Origin: Pseudothioclava arenosa
GTDB taxonomy: Bacteria > Pseudomonadota > Alphaproteobacteria > Rhodobacterales > Rhodobacteraceae
DNA: 64,000 nucleotides
Direction of reading: 5' to 3'
NCBI RefSeq assembly: GCF_002358085.1
Contig: NZ_NTJD01000006.1
Span: 1-64,000 of the forward strand
Position numbers and translations under genes: made by a program. Below, piece after piece: positions 1 through 8,488 of the stretch (positions are counted from its first letter, which is position 1; the number at the start of each line of letters is the position of its first letter). The notes below the pieces were generated by a model, which worked only from the letters and a program-made list of their open reading frames with translations, made no database searches and had not been told where the DNA came from.

Positions 1-42
1 AACCGCCAAACAGTGAAGCTGACACTCTCATCATCGCCGAAG

Positions 43-333
43 CTAGAGAGCCGATATGCGTCGGCTGTGTCGAATGACCAAACCGCCCACATATCTCTTC
101 AGATATCTATCAATGTCAAAGAGCGCGGAGACAAAATCAACTAGCGTCGCCTCATCCTTGGGGCGATACCAGCCAACCTCGTATCCAATTTTGTTTTGCT
201 TTCCAGTGCCTTGCGGCTCTTTCCGGCGCCCCGTTGCGGTGTGTTCCGCTTCGGTGAGGCGGTATTTACGGATCGACGCCGGGGTCCGCAAGAGCCTTTT
301 TGAAAAAACTTGCGCTTTTTTCCGAAACCGCAC
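43..333 (-). CDS. Possible small hypothetical protein (doubtful)
   Basis: An open frame of 96 codons starts at a GTG, with a purine-rich AAGGGG about five bases upstream. I do not recognise the product. The C-terminal half (residues about 48-90) has a protein-like mix of aromatic and charged residues, but the N-terminal half reads like translated non-coding DNA. Codon use (AGA, CTA, ATT GGA) is more AT-rich than the neighbours, so it is either acquired or not a gene. A terminator-like hairpin on the other strand overlaps its 5' end, which argues against coding. The rest of 1-463 holds no gene I can support, only the hairpins noted separately. Confidence 0.22.
   Translation of the reverse strand: MRFRKKAQVFSKRLLRTPASIRKYRLTEAEHTATGRRKEPQGTGKQNKIGYEVGWYRPKDEATLVDFVSALFDIDRYLKRYVGGLVIRHSRRISAL
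287..321 (+). terminator. Terminator-like hairpin
   Basis: CGCAAG (287-292) pairs with CTTGCG (309-314), with an inner TTTTTGAAAAA fold, and six T follow at 316-321. This would end plus-strand transcription coming from the left of the window. A second inverted repeat, TTTCTGCA (371-378) with TGCAGAAA (400-407), lies downstream. No gene on the plus strand in 1-286 was identified. Confidence 0.4.
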
Positions 334-463
334 CGAAACCCCTTATTTCATTGACGGCGGCGGAGGCACTTTTCTGCACGCGCCAAGTGATTTTGCGACT
401 GCAGAAAGAATCTTTCGCAAATCACCCGATTCAACGAAAGGAAGTTAGGCGCATGCCCCTGGG

Positions 464-1060
464 TCAGCCCCGAAACGGGCGGAATCGCAGCGCCATCAGC
501 CCCGCAAACACCCCCGCCCAGAGCCAGCCCTCGGGCGTGATGACCTTCATTTGCCACAGGTAGTGCAGCACGCCGAAGCCCACGGCCGGGTAGACCAGCC
601 AATGCAGCCGCCGCCAGTTGCGCCCGAGTCGACGCACCGAAGCATTGTTCGATGTCAGCGCCAGCGGCAGCAACAGCACGGCCCCGGTCATCCCGAAATA
701 CAGATAGGAGCGCTTGATCAGGTCGCGCACGGCCTGCTCCCACAACAGGCCCATATCCAGGATGATCCAGGCCAGCATGTGCAGCACGATATAGAAGAAC
801 GCGATCAGCCCCACCGCGCGGCGATAGCGGATCAGGTTCAGCCCCGCGATCCGGCGCAAGGGCGTGATCGCCAGCCCGCCGATCAGGAACCAGAGCGCAA
901 TCTTGCCCAGTCGATGCTCGATCTCTTTCACCGGGTCGATGCCGATCCCGCCCGAGACCGTCAGCCAGATCACCCAAGCCAGCGGGATCAGCCCCGCCAG
1001 ATAGACCCAGCCGGGCGGCACCCGGCGCAAGGAGCTGTTCAACGGCGCGACCAGTTGCAT
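464..1060 (-). CDS. msrQ: Protein-methionine-sulfoxide reductase heme-binding subunit MsrQ
   Basis: A 198-residue inner-membrane b-type cytochrome that passes electrons from the quinone pool/respiratory chain to periplasmic MsrP for repair of oxidised methionines. The sequence shows five to six hydrophobic segments from about residue 18 onward. Candidate heme-ligand histidines sit in VLHMLAW, RLHWLVY and VLHYLW, and the length fits the family. Its ATG overlaps the msrP stop by one base (TGATG), so the two are translationally coupled in the order msrP-msrQ. Assignment is firm from family resemblance and the msrP neighbour. Confidence 0.93.
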   Translation of the reverse strand: MQLVAPLNSSLRRVPPGWVYLAGLIPLAWVIWLTVSGGIGIDPVKEIEHRLGKIALWFLIGGLAITPLRRIAGLNLIRYRRAVGLIAFFYIVLHMLAWIILDMGLLWEQAVRDLIKRSYLYFGMTGAVLLLPLALTSNNASVRRLGRNWRRLHWLVYPAVGFGVLHYLWQMKVITPEGWLWAGVFAGLMALRFRPFRG

Positions 1061-1983
1061 CAGTAGAACTTCGCGAGGTCCATGCCCGCGTAAAGCCCAG
1101 CCACCTCCTCGGCATACCCGTTGAACATCAGGGTCGGCTCACGCTTGGCGAAAAGCCCGCCGCCGATGCGCCGCTCGCTGGCCTGCGACCAGCGCGGGTG
1201 ATCGACCTCGGGGTTCACATTGGCATAGAACCCGTATTCGCGCGGCTGCAGCGATTTCCAGGTGGTGACCGGCTCGCTCTCGGTCAGGGTGATCTTCACG
1301 ATGCTCTTGATCGACTTGAACCCGTATTTCCACGGAACCACCAGACGGATCGGCGCACCGTTCTGCTTGGGCATCTCTTCGCCATAAAGACCTGTGGCCA
1401 GAATCGTCAGCGGATGCATCGCCTCGTCCAGCCGCAACCCCTCGACATAGGGCCAATCGATGCCGCTCGCGCGCTGACCCGGCATTTCCTCGGGGCGATG
1501 AAGCGTCTCGAAGGCCACGTATTTCGCGGAGGGCGCCACGCCGACCCGGTTCAGAAGCGCGCCAAGCTCGAAGCCGATCCAGGGCACGACCATCCCCCAG
1601 GCCTCGACACAGCGGAAGCGATAGATCCGCTCTTCCAGCGTCACGGGTTTCAGGATGTCGTCCAGCGGATAGGTTCCCGGCCGCTCGACCAGCCCGCCGA
1701 TCTCGATCGACCAAGGATCGATGGTCAGCGCGCCGGCATGTTTGCGCGGGTCGGACTTATCCCAGCCGAACTCATAGAAGTTGTTATAGCCGGTGATATC
1801 ATCGAAGCTGTTGGGCGGCGCATCGGTGGAATAGCGCGAGGGCTGCGCGGCGATCTTGGCCTGCGCGGGCCAGGCAACCCCCGCCAGACCGGCCGCTGCA
1901 GCCGAGGCAATCAGCTGCCGGCGGTTCAGGAAATCGGCTTTCGGGGTGACCTCGGACCAGCCGAGCATTTTCGTGGCGCGCAT
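1060..1983 (-). CDS. msrP: Protein-methionine-sulfoxide reductase catalytic subunit MsrP
   Basis: A 307-residue periplasmic molybdopterin enzyme (YedY/MsrP, sulfite-oxidase fold) that reduces both R- and S-methionine sulfoxide in proteins. A twin-arginine export signal is visible: NRRQLIASA with the arginine pair at residues 21-22, a hydrophobic stretch, and WPAQA before probable cleavage near 42. The expected molybdenum-coordinating cysteine is Cys125 in YRFRCVEAW. It is somewhat shorter than E. coli MsrP (334 aa), within family range. It is first in a two-gene unit with msrQ. The start gives 20 residues before the Tat motif, so a slightly later start (Met6) is also possible. Confidence 0.95.
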   Translation of the reverse strand: MRATKMLGWSEVTPKADFLNRRQLIASAAAAGLAGVAWPAQAKIAAQPSRYSTDAPPNSFDDITGYNNFYEFGWDKSDPRKHAGALTIDPWSIEIGGLVERPGTYPLDDILKPVTLEERIYRFRCVEAWGMVVPWIGFELGALLNRVGVAPSAKYVAFETLHRPEEMPGQRASGIDWPYVEGLRLDEAMHPLTILATGLYGEEMPKQNGAPIRLVVPWKYGFKSIKSIVKITLTESEPVTTWKSLQPREYGFYANVNPEVDHPRWSQASERRIGGGLFAKREPTLMFNGYAEEVAGLYAGMDLAKFY

Positions 1984-2144
1984 TGCATCCTCCTGTCGTC
2001 TGAAAAAACCTAGCGCATCGGGCGCGGCTTTCTCCTCACAATACGTTCAGAAGGGCGCATGCGTTACATCTTAACTTTTGAATGTATTTGCGGCATGGTG
2101 ACGCCGAGGCGGCTCGGGAAGCCGTGAGGGAGAGGATAGCGATT

Positions 2145-2591
2145 ATGAAACTGTTGCTGGGGGCCGCCGCCGCGGCCATGATTTTGGCCGGGGCCACGCA
2201 GGCGCAAGAGGCGCACAGCTGGACGGTCGAGGATGATTTCGAGAACATCACCTTTGCCGTGGAAAGCGCGATTATGGACGCGGGTCTGGTAATCGACCAC
2301 ACCAGCCACACCGGCGAGATGCTCGAGCGCACCAAGGAAGACGTGGGTGGCACGCGCACGATCTTTACCGCCGCCGATATCTTTTCCTTCTGCTCGGCCA
2401 AGGTCTCGCGCGCGGTGATGGAAGCCAACCCCGAGAACGTGCAGTTCTGCCCCTACACGATCTTCATCTATGAACGCCCCGAGACGCCCGGCCAGATCAC
2501 CGTCGGCTTCCGCGACTACCCGGAAGGCGAGATGGACATGGTCGAAGATCTGCTGGGCGGCATCGTGAAAGAGGCGCTTGGCGTCGAATAA
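2145..2591 (+). CDS. Exported DUF302 domain protein
   Basis: A 148-residue protein whose start at 2145 gives an immediate signal peptide (MKLLLGAAAAAMILAGATQAQ, cleavage near residue 21) and is preceded by GGGAGAGGA. An upstream in-frame ATG at 2082 would put 21 charged residues before the signal, so I rejected it. The mature part (AVESAIMDAGLVIDH...TIFTAADIFSFCSA...) matches the DUF302 fold, whose function is unknown. It may bind small ligands or act in envelope redox/sulfur metabolism. It stands alone, followed by a terminator. Two cysteines (FSFCSA and VQFCPY) could form a periplasmic disulfide. Confidence 0.85.
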   Translation: MKLLLGAAAAAMILAGATQAQEAHSWTVEDDFENITFAVESAIMDAGLVIDHTSHTGEMLERTKEDVGGTRTIFTAADIFSFCSAKVSRAVMEANPENVQFCPYTIFIYERPETPGQITVGFRDYPEGEMDMVEDLLGGIVKEALGVE

Positions 2592-2639
2592 GCGCCCGTC
2601 CAAACCGGTTTCGGACACATTTTTTTGAGTGGAAATTCT

Positions 2640-2667
2640 GGCCGCGCTTGGCTTAGCGCGGCCTTTT
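2640..2667 (+). terminator. Terminator after DUF302 gene
   Basis: GGCCGCGC (2640-2647) pairs perfectly with GCGCGGCC (2656-2663) over an eight-base loop and is followed by TTTT. Confidence 0.65.
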
Positions 2668-2775
2668 CCATGGTCAAGAACGCTCTACGAGGTTGTGAAG
2701 CTGGACGAATTTTCCGGTCTTCCCAGATGACGTTCACCGCCCGAGCGGCGGCGCAACGAAACCAGGGAGAAGAGA

Positions 2776-3261
2776 ATGATCCGCAGAACCTTCATGATGC
2801 TGAGCACCGTGGCCCTTGCGTCGGGCTTTGCGCTGAGCGCGCAGGCCGAGACCAAGGATATCGTCGACACCGCCGTCGGCGCGGGCAGCTTCGGGACGCT
2901 TGTCGCGGCGGTCGAGGCGGCCGGGCTGGTCGAAACGCTGAAGGGCGAAGGCCCGTTCACGGTGTTCGCCCCGACCGACGATGCCTTTGCCGCCCTGCCC
3001 GCCGGTACCGTCGATGACCTGCTCAAGCCCGAGAACAAGGACAAGCTCGTCGCGGTGCTGACCTATCACGTGGTTCCGGGCAAGGTGATGTCGGGTGACC
3101 TGAGCAACGGCATGATGGCAACGACCGTTCAGGGCAGCGACGTCACCATCATGACCGAGGGCGGCGTCAAGGTGAACGAGGCCAATGTCATCACCGCCGA
3201 TGTCGCGGCCTCGAACGGGGTGATCCATGTGATCGACCAGGTGATCCTGCCGCCGATGTGA
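2776..3261 (+). CDS. Secreted fasciclin (FAS1) domain protein
   Basis: A 161-residue protein made of a signal peptide (about residues 1-24, ending SAQA) and one FAS1 domain. FAS1 hallmarks are clear: an N-terminal [10 protein letters not shown] helix, [15 protein letters not shown] (H1 box), [10 protein letters not shown], and the C-terminal [14 protein letters not shown] (H2 box). FAS1 proteins mediate adhesion or surface interactions; in proteobacteria their partners are mostly unknown. A good ribosome-binding site (GGGAGAAGAGA) precedes the ATG. It appears monocistronic, with a hairpin terminator shared with the convergent channel gene. Confidence 0.92.
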   Translation: MIRRTFMMLSTVALASGFALSAQAETKDIVDTAVGAGSFGTLVAAVEAAGLVETLKGEGPFTVFAPTDDAFAALPAGTVDDLLKPENKDKLVAVLTYHVVPGKVMSGDLSNGMMATTVQGSDVTIMTEGGVKVNEANVITADVAASNGVIHVIDQVILPPM

Positions 3262-3269
3262 CGCGTGCG

Positions 3270-3294
3270 AAGGGCCGTGCCGCGCGCGGCCCTT
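3270..3294. terminator. Hairpin between convergent fasciclin and channel genes
   Basis: AAGGGCCG (3270-3277) pairs with CGGCCCTT (3287-3294). The symmetrical AA/TT ends let it serve both strands weakly. There is no long T-run. Confidence 0.45.
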
Positions 3295-3295
3295 A

Positions 3296-3817
3296 CTAGC
3301 CCTGCGCGTCCGCCGTCGCAGCCGTATGCGCGGCGACGCGCGCGGCTTCTTCCACGGCAAGCCTGTGCAGACGGCGCGCCTCGATCTGGTTCAGCCGCAC
3401 ATGGCGCAGCGCCTCGACCATGATCGCGGTCAGAAGGCCGATGTTCAAAAGCCCGTTCGCCGCTGCCATCCCTCCGAGGATGCGCCATTCATGCGTCAGC
3501 AGGATGTCGCCATAGCCGAGCGTCGTGTAGGCCACGAGCGAGAAATATACCGCTCCCTCCATCGTGATGAAAATCCCGAGGGTGCGAAAACAGAAGGCCC
3601 AGATCCAGACCCCGGCCGTTACCAGAAACAACGCGGTGAGCGCGGTCACCAGCATCACCACGATTTGCTTCGGACGATGGGGCTCGCGCACGAGCCAGGG
3701 CTGAATGCGCGCGAACACGCTTTCCATACCCCAGGCCGCCAGCCCCGCGATGATGATATTGATCACCATCATCAACGAGCCGATCCCGATCTGAACGAAC
3801 ATCTGATGTGCTTCCAT
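3296..3817 (-). CDS. Two-pore-helix potassium-channel-like membrane protein
   Basis: A 173-residue membrane protein with hydrophobic segments near residues 10-33, 52-75 and 112-135. Between the last two lies a pore loop ending in TTLGYGD (around residues 99-105), the K+-channel selectivity filter (usual form TVGYGD, here with Leu for Val). This fits the ion-channel family PF07885 of small tetrameric bacterial channels. The C-terminal 35 residues are a charged Arg/Ala/Glu-rich helix that could be a cytoplasmic coiled coil. No ligand-binding (RCK/TrkA) domain is present. Ion selectivity is inferred, not shown. It is divergent from smpB with about 90 bases between. Confidence 0.85.
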   Translation of the reverse strand: MEAHQMFVQIGIGSLMMVINIIIAGLAAWGMESVFARIQPWLVREPHRPKQIVVMLVTALTALFLVTAGVWIWAFCFRTLGIFITMEGAVYFSLVAYTTLGYGDILLTHEWRILGGMAAANGLLNIGLLTAIMVEALRHVRLNQIEARRLHRLAVEEAARVAAHTAATADAQG

Positions 3818-3908
3818 GTTCTAGCGGGTAAATTGCCGCCGCATTTCGGTCAAGCGCGCTGTCGCCGCACTGGACAGGCGCATGTGGCTCGCCTATCTCG
3901 GGGCCATC

Positions 3909-4382
3909 ATGGCCAAGAATTCCGATCCCAACTCCAAGCTGATCGCCGAAAACCGGCAGGCGCGCTATCACTACGCCATCGAGGACACGCTCGAGGCGGG
4001 GGTCGTGCTCATGGGCTCCGAGGTGAAATCGCTGCGCACCGGCCAGACCAATATCGCCGAAAGCTATGCCTCGATCGAGGAGGGCGAGCTGTGGCTGATC
4101 AACGCCTATATCGCGACTTACCTGCAGGCCGCGCATTTCGGCCACGAGGAACGCCGCAAGCGCAAGCTTCTGGTCTCAAAACGCGAGCTGAGCCGGCTGT
4201 GGAACGCGGTCGGGCGCGACGGCATGACGATCGTGCCGCTCAAGATGTATTTCAACGATAAGGGGCGGGTGAAGCTCCTGATCGGGCTGGCCAAGGGCAA
4301 GAAGCTTGCCGACAAGCGCGCCACCGAAGCCAAACGCGACTGGGACCGCCAGAAGCAGCGGCTTATGAAACAGAACTACTAA
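3909..4382 (+). CDS. smpB: SsrA-binding protein SmpB
   Basis: A 157-residue OB-fold RNA-binding protein that delivers tmRNA to stalled ribosomes in trans-translation. Conserved SmpB blocks are all present: IAENRQARY, a [10 protein letters not shown] loop, [24 protein letters not shown] and the basic C-terminal tail ([17 protein letters not shown]...). Translation from 3909 gives the family N-terminus [10 protein letters not shown]. An earlier ATG at 3882 would add nine unconserved residues. The ssrA RNA gene is not in this window. It is followed by the sulfurtransferase gene about 100 bases downstream. Confidence 0.97.
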   Translation: MAKNSDPNSKLIAENRQARYHYAIEDTLEAGVVLMGSEVKSLRTGQTNIAESYASIEEGELWLINAYIATYLQAAHFGHEERRKRKLLVSKRELSRLWNAVGRDGMTIVPLKMYFNDKGRVKLLIGLAKGKKLADKRATEAKRDWDRQKQRLMKQNY

Positions 4383-4486
4383 GCCCGTTTTTCAAGGCTT
4401 TTGACACTCCTCACGCCCCATCTGCCCTTGCACCCTTTCCCCCCGAGAGGCTAAGAAAAATGCGATCAGAAAGAGGCGTGAACACC

Positions 4487-5338
4487 ATGGACGATCCGAA
4501 AACTCTCGTTTCCACCGACTGGCTCGCAGCGCATATCAAGGACCCCGATCTGCGCATCATCGACGGATCGTGGTTCTTGCCGCAGATGGGCCGCGATGCG
4601 AAGGCCGATTACGACAAGGCGCATATCCCCGGCGCGCGGTTCTTCGACATCGACGAGATTTCCGACAACCGCTCCGAGCTGCCGCACATGGCCGCCCCGG
4701 TCGAGAAGTTCATCTCGCGGATGCGCGCGATGGGCATCGGCGATGGCCACCAGATCGTGGTCTATGACCAGATGGGCGTGTTCTCGGCGCCGCGCGTGTG
4801 GTGGAACTTCCGCCTGATGGGCAAGACCGACATCGCGGTGCTCGATGGCGGCCTGCCGAAGTGGATCGCCGAGGGCCGCGAGATCGAAGACCTGCCGCCG
4901 ATGATGCGTGATCGTCATATCACCGTGCAGCGCCAGGCGAATCTGGTGAAGGACGTCACGCAAGTCGCCCATGCCTCGAAGCTGGGCGATTACGAGATCA
5001 TCGACGCGCGCGCGCATGGCCGCTTCATCGGCGAAGAGGAAGAGCCGCGCCCGAATCTGCGCAAAGGCCATATCCCGGGCTCCAAGAACGTGCCGTGGAT
5101 GACCCTTGTGAATGACAACAACACGATGAAATCCCCCGAAGAGCTGCGCGCCGTCTTTGCGGCTGCCGGGGTCGATCTGTCGAAACCCGCGATTACCACC
5201 TGCGGCTCGGGCGTGAATGCCTGCATGCTGGCCCTCGCGCTTGAGCGTGCAGGCAATGACAACTGGTCCGTCTATGACGGGGCATGGGCCGAGTGGGGCA
5301 TGTTCAACGACCTTCGCGTCGCAACCGGAGAAGCATGA
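4487..5338 (+). CDS. sseA: 3-mercaptopyruvate/thiosulfate sulfurtransferase (SseA type)
   Basis: A 283-residue tandem-rhodanese enzyme that moves sulfane sulfur from 3-mercaptopyruvate or thiosulfate to an acceptor through a persulfidated cysteine. The inactive N-terminal rhodanese repeat spans about residues 8-125 and the catalytic one about 155-275. The active-site loop is CGSGVNA with Cys near 239, a form typical of mercaptopyruvate-type enzymes. An in-frame ATG at 4460 (with GAGAGG upstream) is an alternative start. I chose 4487 because homologous N-termini begin at DDPKTLVST and AAGAGG is also well placed. A TTGACA hexamer lies at 4401. Its stop codon overlaps the aminotransferase start (TGATG). 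Confidence 0.92.
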   Translation: MDDPKTLVSTDWLAAHIKDPDLRIIDGSWFLPQMGRDAKADYDKAHIPGARFFDIDEISDNRSELPHMAAPVEKFISRMRAMGIGDGHQIVVYDQMGVFSAPRVWWNFRLMGKTDIAVLDGGLPKWIAEGREIEDLPPMMRDRHITVQRQANLVKDVTQVAHASKLGDYEIIDARAHGRFIGEEEEPRPNLRKGHIPGSKNVPWMTLVNDNNTMKSPEELRAVFAAAGVDLSKPAITTCGSGVNACMLALALERAGNDNWSVYDGAWAEWGMFNDLRVATGEA

Positions 5339-6519
5339 TGCTCAACAATCTCAAGCCGCAGGCGCCGGACAAGATCCTTGCGCTGATGGGTGAATTCCGC
5401 GCCGACCCGCGCGACACCAAGATCGACCTCGGCGTCGGTGTCTACAAGGACGCCGAAGGCCGCACTCCGATCATGCGTGCGATCCACGCGGCCGAGAAAC
5501 AGATGTGGGATCAGGAAACCACCAAGACCTATGCCGGTCTGGCGGGCCAGCCCGAATTCCACGCCGCAATGGCGGAAATGGTGCTGGGCGCGGCCTATCC
5601 GGCCGATCGCCTGTCGTGCCTCTCGACCGTGGGCGGCACCGGTGCGTGCCGCATGGGCTTCGAGCTCGCGCGCATGGCCAATCCGGGCTGCACGGTCTGG
5701 GCGTCGGACCCGACCTGGCCGAACCACCTCTCGATCCTGAACTTCATGGGTCAGGCCTGGAAACCCTATCGCTATTTCGACAACGCCACCCGCGCCGTCG
5801 ATTTCGACGCGATGATGGCAGATCTGGCCGCGGTGAAAGCGGGCGATATCGTGCTGCTGCACGGCTGCTGCCACAACCCGACCGGCGCCAACCTGACGCT
5901 GGAGCAATGGGGCGTGGTCGCGGACCTGTTCGAAAAGACCGGCGCGATCCCGATGATCGACCTCGCCTATCAGGGCTTTGGCGACGGGCTTGAGGAAGAC
6001 GCGGCGGGCACCCGCCTGATCGCTTCGCGCCTGCCCGAAGTGCTGATCGCGGCGTCCTGCTCGAAGAACTTCGGCATCTACCGCGAACGCACCGGCTGCC
6101 TGATGGTGCTGGGCGATGCGGCCACGCAACCGGTGACGCAGGGCACGCTGGCCTTCCTCAACCGTCAGACCTACTCCTTCCCGCCCTATCACGGGCAGGC
6201 GCTGGTCACCCGTGTGCTGACCGACAAGGCGCTGCGCGCCGAGTGGGAAGCCGAGCTGGAAGAGGTCCGCGGCGGCATGCTGCGTCTGCGCCAGCAACTG
6301 GCCGACGAGCTGCGCAAGCTGTCCAACTCGGACCGTTTCGATTTCGTCGCCACCCACCGCGGGATGTTCTCGCGCATCGGCGCCTCGCCCGAGCAGGTCG
6401 AGACGATGAAGCAGAACAACGCGATCTACATGGTCGGCGACTCGCGGCTGAACATCGCGGGGCTGAACGACAAGACCGTGCCGCTTCTGGCGCAGGCGAT
6501 CATCGACGCCGGCGTCTGA
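5338..6519 (+). CDS. Aromatic/aspartate amino acid aminotransferase
   Basis: A 393-residue fold-type I PLP enzyme of the AspC/TyrB group that swaps amino groups between aspartate or aromatic amino acids and 2-oxoglutarate. Visible features are the N-terminal DLGVGVYKD, the CHNPTGANLT motif, the PLP lysine at about residue 243 in SCSKNFGIYRER, and the C-terminal carboxylate-binding arginine in GDSRLNIAG. The start overlaps the sseA stop by one base. ATG at 5335 is possible, but 5338 is better spaced from GGAG. AspC-type enzymes also transaminate cysteine to 3-mercaptopyruvate, the SseA substrate, so the coupling may be functional (inference). tyrB or aspC would both fit, so I leave the symbol open. 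Confidence 0.92.
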   Translation: MLNNLKPQAPDKILALMGEFRADPRDTKIDLGVGVYKDAEGRTPIMRAIHAAEKQMWDQETTKTYAGLAGQPEFHAAMAEMVLGAAYPADRLSCLSTVGGTGACRMGFELARMANPGCTVWASDPTWPNHLSILNFMGQAWKPYRYFDNATRAVDFDAMMADLAAVKAGDIVLLHGCCHNPTGANLTLEQWGVVADLFEKTGAIPMIDLAYQGFGDGLEEDAAGTRLIASRLPEVLIAASCSKNFGIYRERTGCLMVLGDAATQPVTQGTLAFLNRQTYSFPPYHGQALVTRVLTDKALRAEWEAELEEVRGGMLRLRQQLADELRKLSNSDRFDFVATHRGMFSRIGASPEQVETMKQNNAIYMVGDSRLNIAGLNDKTVPLLAQAIIDAGV

Positions 6520-6541
6520 GCCGCCCCCACAGAAACAGCGA

Positions 6542-6570
6542 AACGGCGGCCCTCGGGCCGCCGTTTTCTT
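6542..6570 (+). terminator. Terminator after aminotransferase
   Basis: AACGGCGGCCC (6542-6552) pairs with GGGCCGCCGTT (6555-6565) and is followed by TTCTTTT. Confidence 0.8.
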
Positions 6571-6602
6571 TTGCGCCAACAGATTCCCGGCCGCGCCACA
6601 AC

Positions 6603-6632
6603 GAAAAAGGCCCGGGGTTTCCCCCGGGCCTT
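6603..6632 (-). terminator. Terminator after amtB
   Basis: AAGGCCCGGGG (6607-6617) pairs with CCCCGGGCCTT (6622-6632). Read on the minus strand it ends in a TTTTT run at 6608-6603, downstream of the amtB stop. Confidence 0.8.
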
Positions 6633-6653
6633 CCGATCAACCGCAATTCAGGA

Positions 6654-8000
6654 TCAGACCTTGAATTCCGGATAGGCTTCCATGCCGAGCTCGGCTTTGT
6701 CGAGGCCCATCATCTCGTCTTCCTGCGGAGCGCGGATGCCCATGACCACTTTCAGGGCCATCCAGACCACCAGCGAGACGGTGAAGGTGAAGGCGCCGAC
6801 GATCACGATCGAGACGATCTGGCCGTAGAAGGTCGCATCCGAGTTGGTCAGCGGAACCGCCAGCGTACCCCAGATACCGCAGATCAGGTGAACCGGGATC
6901 GCACCCACGACGTCATCGATCTTGATCTTGTCGAGGAAGGGCACCGCGAAGACCACGATCACGCCACCCAGGCCACCGATCAGCGTCGCAACACCGATCC
7001 CGGGGGTCAGCGGCTCAGCGGTGATCGACACGAGGCCGGCCAGCGCGCCGTTGAGCACCATGGTAAGGTCGGGCTTCTTGTAGAGCAGCTGGGTCATGAT
7101 CAGCGCGGCGATCGCACCACCAGCAGCAGCGGCGTTGGTGTTCACGAAGATGCGCGAGATATCAGCGGCGTCACCGATCGAGCCCATGGCGAGCTGCGAG
7201 GCGCCGTTGAAGCCGAACCAGCCGAGCCACAGGATGAAGGTACCCAGCGTGGCGAGGGTCAGGTTCGAACCCGGCATCGGGTTGACGCGGCCGTCCTTGT
7301 ATTTGCCCAGACGCGGGCCGAGGACCAGCACACCAGCCAGAGCAGCCCAGCCACCGGTCGAGTGCACGACGGTCGAACCGGCGAAGTCGAGGAAGCCGAA
7401 CTGGCTGTCGAGGAAGCCGCCGCCCCATTTCCACGAACCGACGATCGGGTAGATGATCGAGGTCAGGATCGTGGTGAAGATCAGGAACGGCCAGAGCTTG
7501 ATGCGCTCGGCCAGCGTGCCCGAAACGATCGAGGCGGTGGTGGCGCAGAACATCACCTGGAAGAAGAAGTCCGAACCGGTCGAAGCGTAGGAATAGTCGT
7601 CCACCGCATCGGCACCGACGCCAACAGCTTCCAGAACGGCCAGCGCGAAGGCGCCAAGGTAACCGCCGGTTTCATCGGCACCGATGGTCCAGTTGCCCAG
7701 CGGGTACATCAGGTTGTAGCCGATGAGGTAGTACATGGTGCAGGCGATCGCGAAGAGGATCACGTTCTTGAGCAGCTGCATCGTGACGTTCTTGGAACGC
7801 ACGAGGCCCGCTTCGAGCATGGCGAAACCAGCCGCCATCCAGAACACCAGGAAGCCGCCGATCAGGAACAGCAGCGTGTTGAGGATCCAGGCCACATCGG
7901 TCGGAACCGCAGCCGGCACTTCGGCGTCCTGCGCGAAGACCGGGAGGGCAGCGGCGGTCAGAACCGCAGCGAGGCCCGTGATTTTCGAGAGGTTTTTCAT
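6654..8000 (-). CDS. amtB: Ammonium transporter AmtB
   Basis: A 448-residue inner-membrane ammonium channel with a cleavable signal peptide (about residues 1-23, PVFAQ) followed by eleven hydrophobic segments. Family signatures include FFFQVMFCATTASIVSG, DFAGSTVVHSTGGWAAL (pore histidine region), LWLGWFGFNG and HLICGIWGT (second pore histidine). Start 8000 was chosen because it begins the signal peptide and follows AGGA by nine bases. Upstream in-frame codons run back through glnK in another frame. It lies 22 bases after glnK in the usual glnK-amtB operon. GlnK blocks AmtB when ammonium is plentiful, and NtrBC control is expected. Confidence 0.97.
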   Translation of the reverse strand: MKNLSKITGLAAVLTAAALPVFAQDAEVPAAVPTDVAWILNTLLFLIGGFLVFWMAAGFAMLEAGLVRSKNVTMQLLKNVILFAIACTMYYLIGYNLMYPLGNWTIGADETGGYLGAFALAVLEAVGVGADAVDDYSYASTGSDFFFQVMFCATTASIVSGTLAERIKLWPFLIFTTILTSIIYPIVGSWKWGGGFLDSQFGFLDFAGSTVVHSTGGWAALAGVLVLGPRLGKYKDGRVNPMPGSNLTLATLGTFILWLGWFGFNGASQLAMGSIGDAADISRIFVNTNAAAAGGAIAALIMTQLLYKKPDLTMVLNGALAGLVSITAEPLTPGIGVATLIGGLGGVIVVFAVPFLDKIKIDDVVGAIPVHLICGIWGTLAVPLTNSDATFYGQIVSIVIVGAFTFTVSLVVWMALKVVMGIRAPQEDEMMGLDKAELGMEAYPEFKV

Positions 8001-8022
8001 CTTGATCAGTCCTGTCCCTATC

Positions 8023-8361
8023 TCACAGAGCTTCGTCGCCGGCTTCACCGGTGCGCACGCGCACGGCCTGGCCCACGTCGAGAACGAAGATTTTGCCGTC
8101 GCCGATCTTGTCGGTCTTGGCGGTTTTGAGGATCGTGTCGACAACTTCATCGGCGAGGCCGTCGGCAACGACGATCTCAAGCTTCACTTTCGGCACGAAG
8201 TTCACGGCGTATTCAGCGCCGCGATAGATCTCGGTGTGGCCCGACTGCGCGCCGAAGCCTTTGATTTCCGTCACCATCATGCCGCGAACGCCGATGGCGG
8301 TGAGCGCCTCGCGCACCTCCTCGAGCTTGAACGGCTTGATTGCAGCAATAATGAGTTTCAC
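8023..8361 (-). CDS. glnK: Nitrogen regulatory protein P-II (GlnK)
   Basis: A 112-residue trimeric signal protein that reads 2-oxoglutarate, ATP/ADP and, through uridylylation, glutamine. The T-loop contains GFGAQSGHTEIYRGAEY with the uridylylation site Tyr51 at the canonical position, and the B-loop region DGKIFV is intact. It is the first gene of a two-gene operon with amtB, which favours GlnK over GlnB. The 266-base upstream region shared with the divergent PBP gene contains a striking 12-base inverted repeat (8489-8532) that may be its control site. Confidence 0.96.
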   Translation of the reverse strand: MKLIIAAIKPFKLEEVREALTAIGVRGMMVTEIKGFGAQSGHTEIYRGAEYAVNFVPKVKLEIVVADGLADEVVDTILKTAKTDKIGDGKIFVLDVGQAVRVRTGEAGDEAL

Positions 8362-8488
8362 CTGTCATCCCTTCCTTGTCTGACATCCGGCGAGCCCCTC
8401 GGGGCCGCGACATGGAGACAGAAGGCGCAGGCGGGGCCTTCGGGACAAGTTCAGGCGAAGCTGCGATGCAGCATTTTGCGCCATACCT

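Noticed and set aside
56-448. A 130-codon plus-strand open frame at the left edge
   Set aside because: Ser/Arg/Cys-rich with no domain pattern, and it spans a terminator-like hairpin.
4401-4429. TTGACA at 4401 as an sseA promoter
   Set aside because: The -35 match is perfect, but no acceptable -10 lies 16-18 bases downstream, so it was mentioned only in the gene entry.
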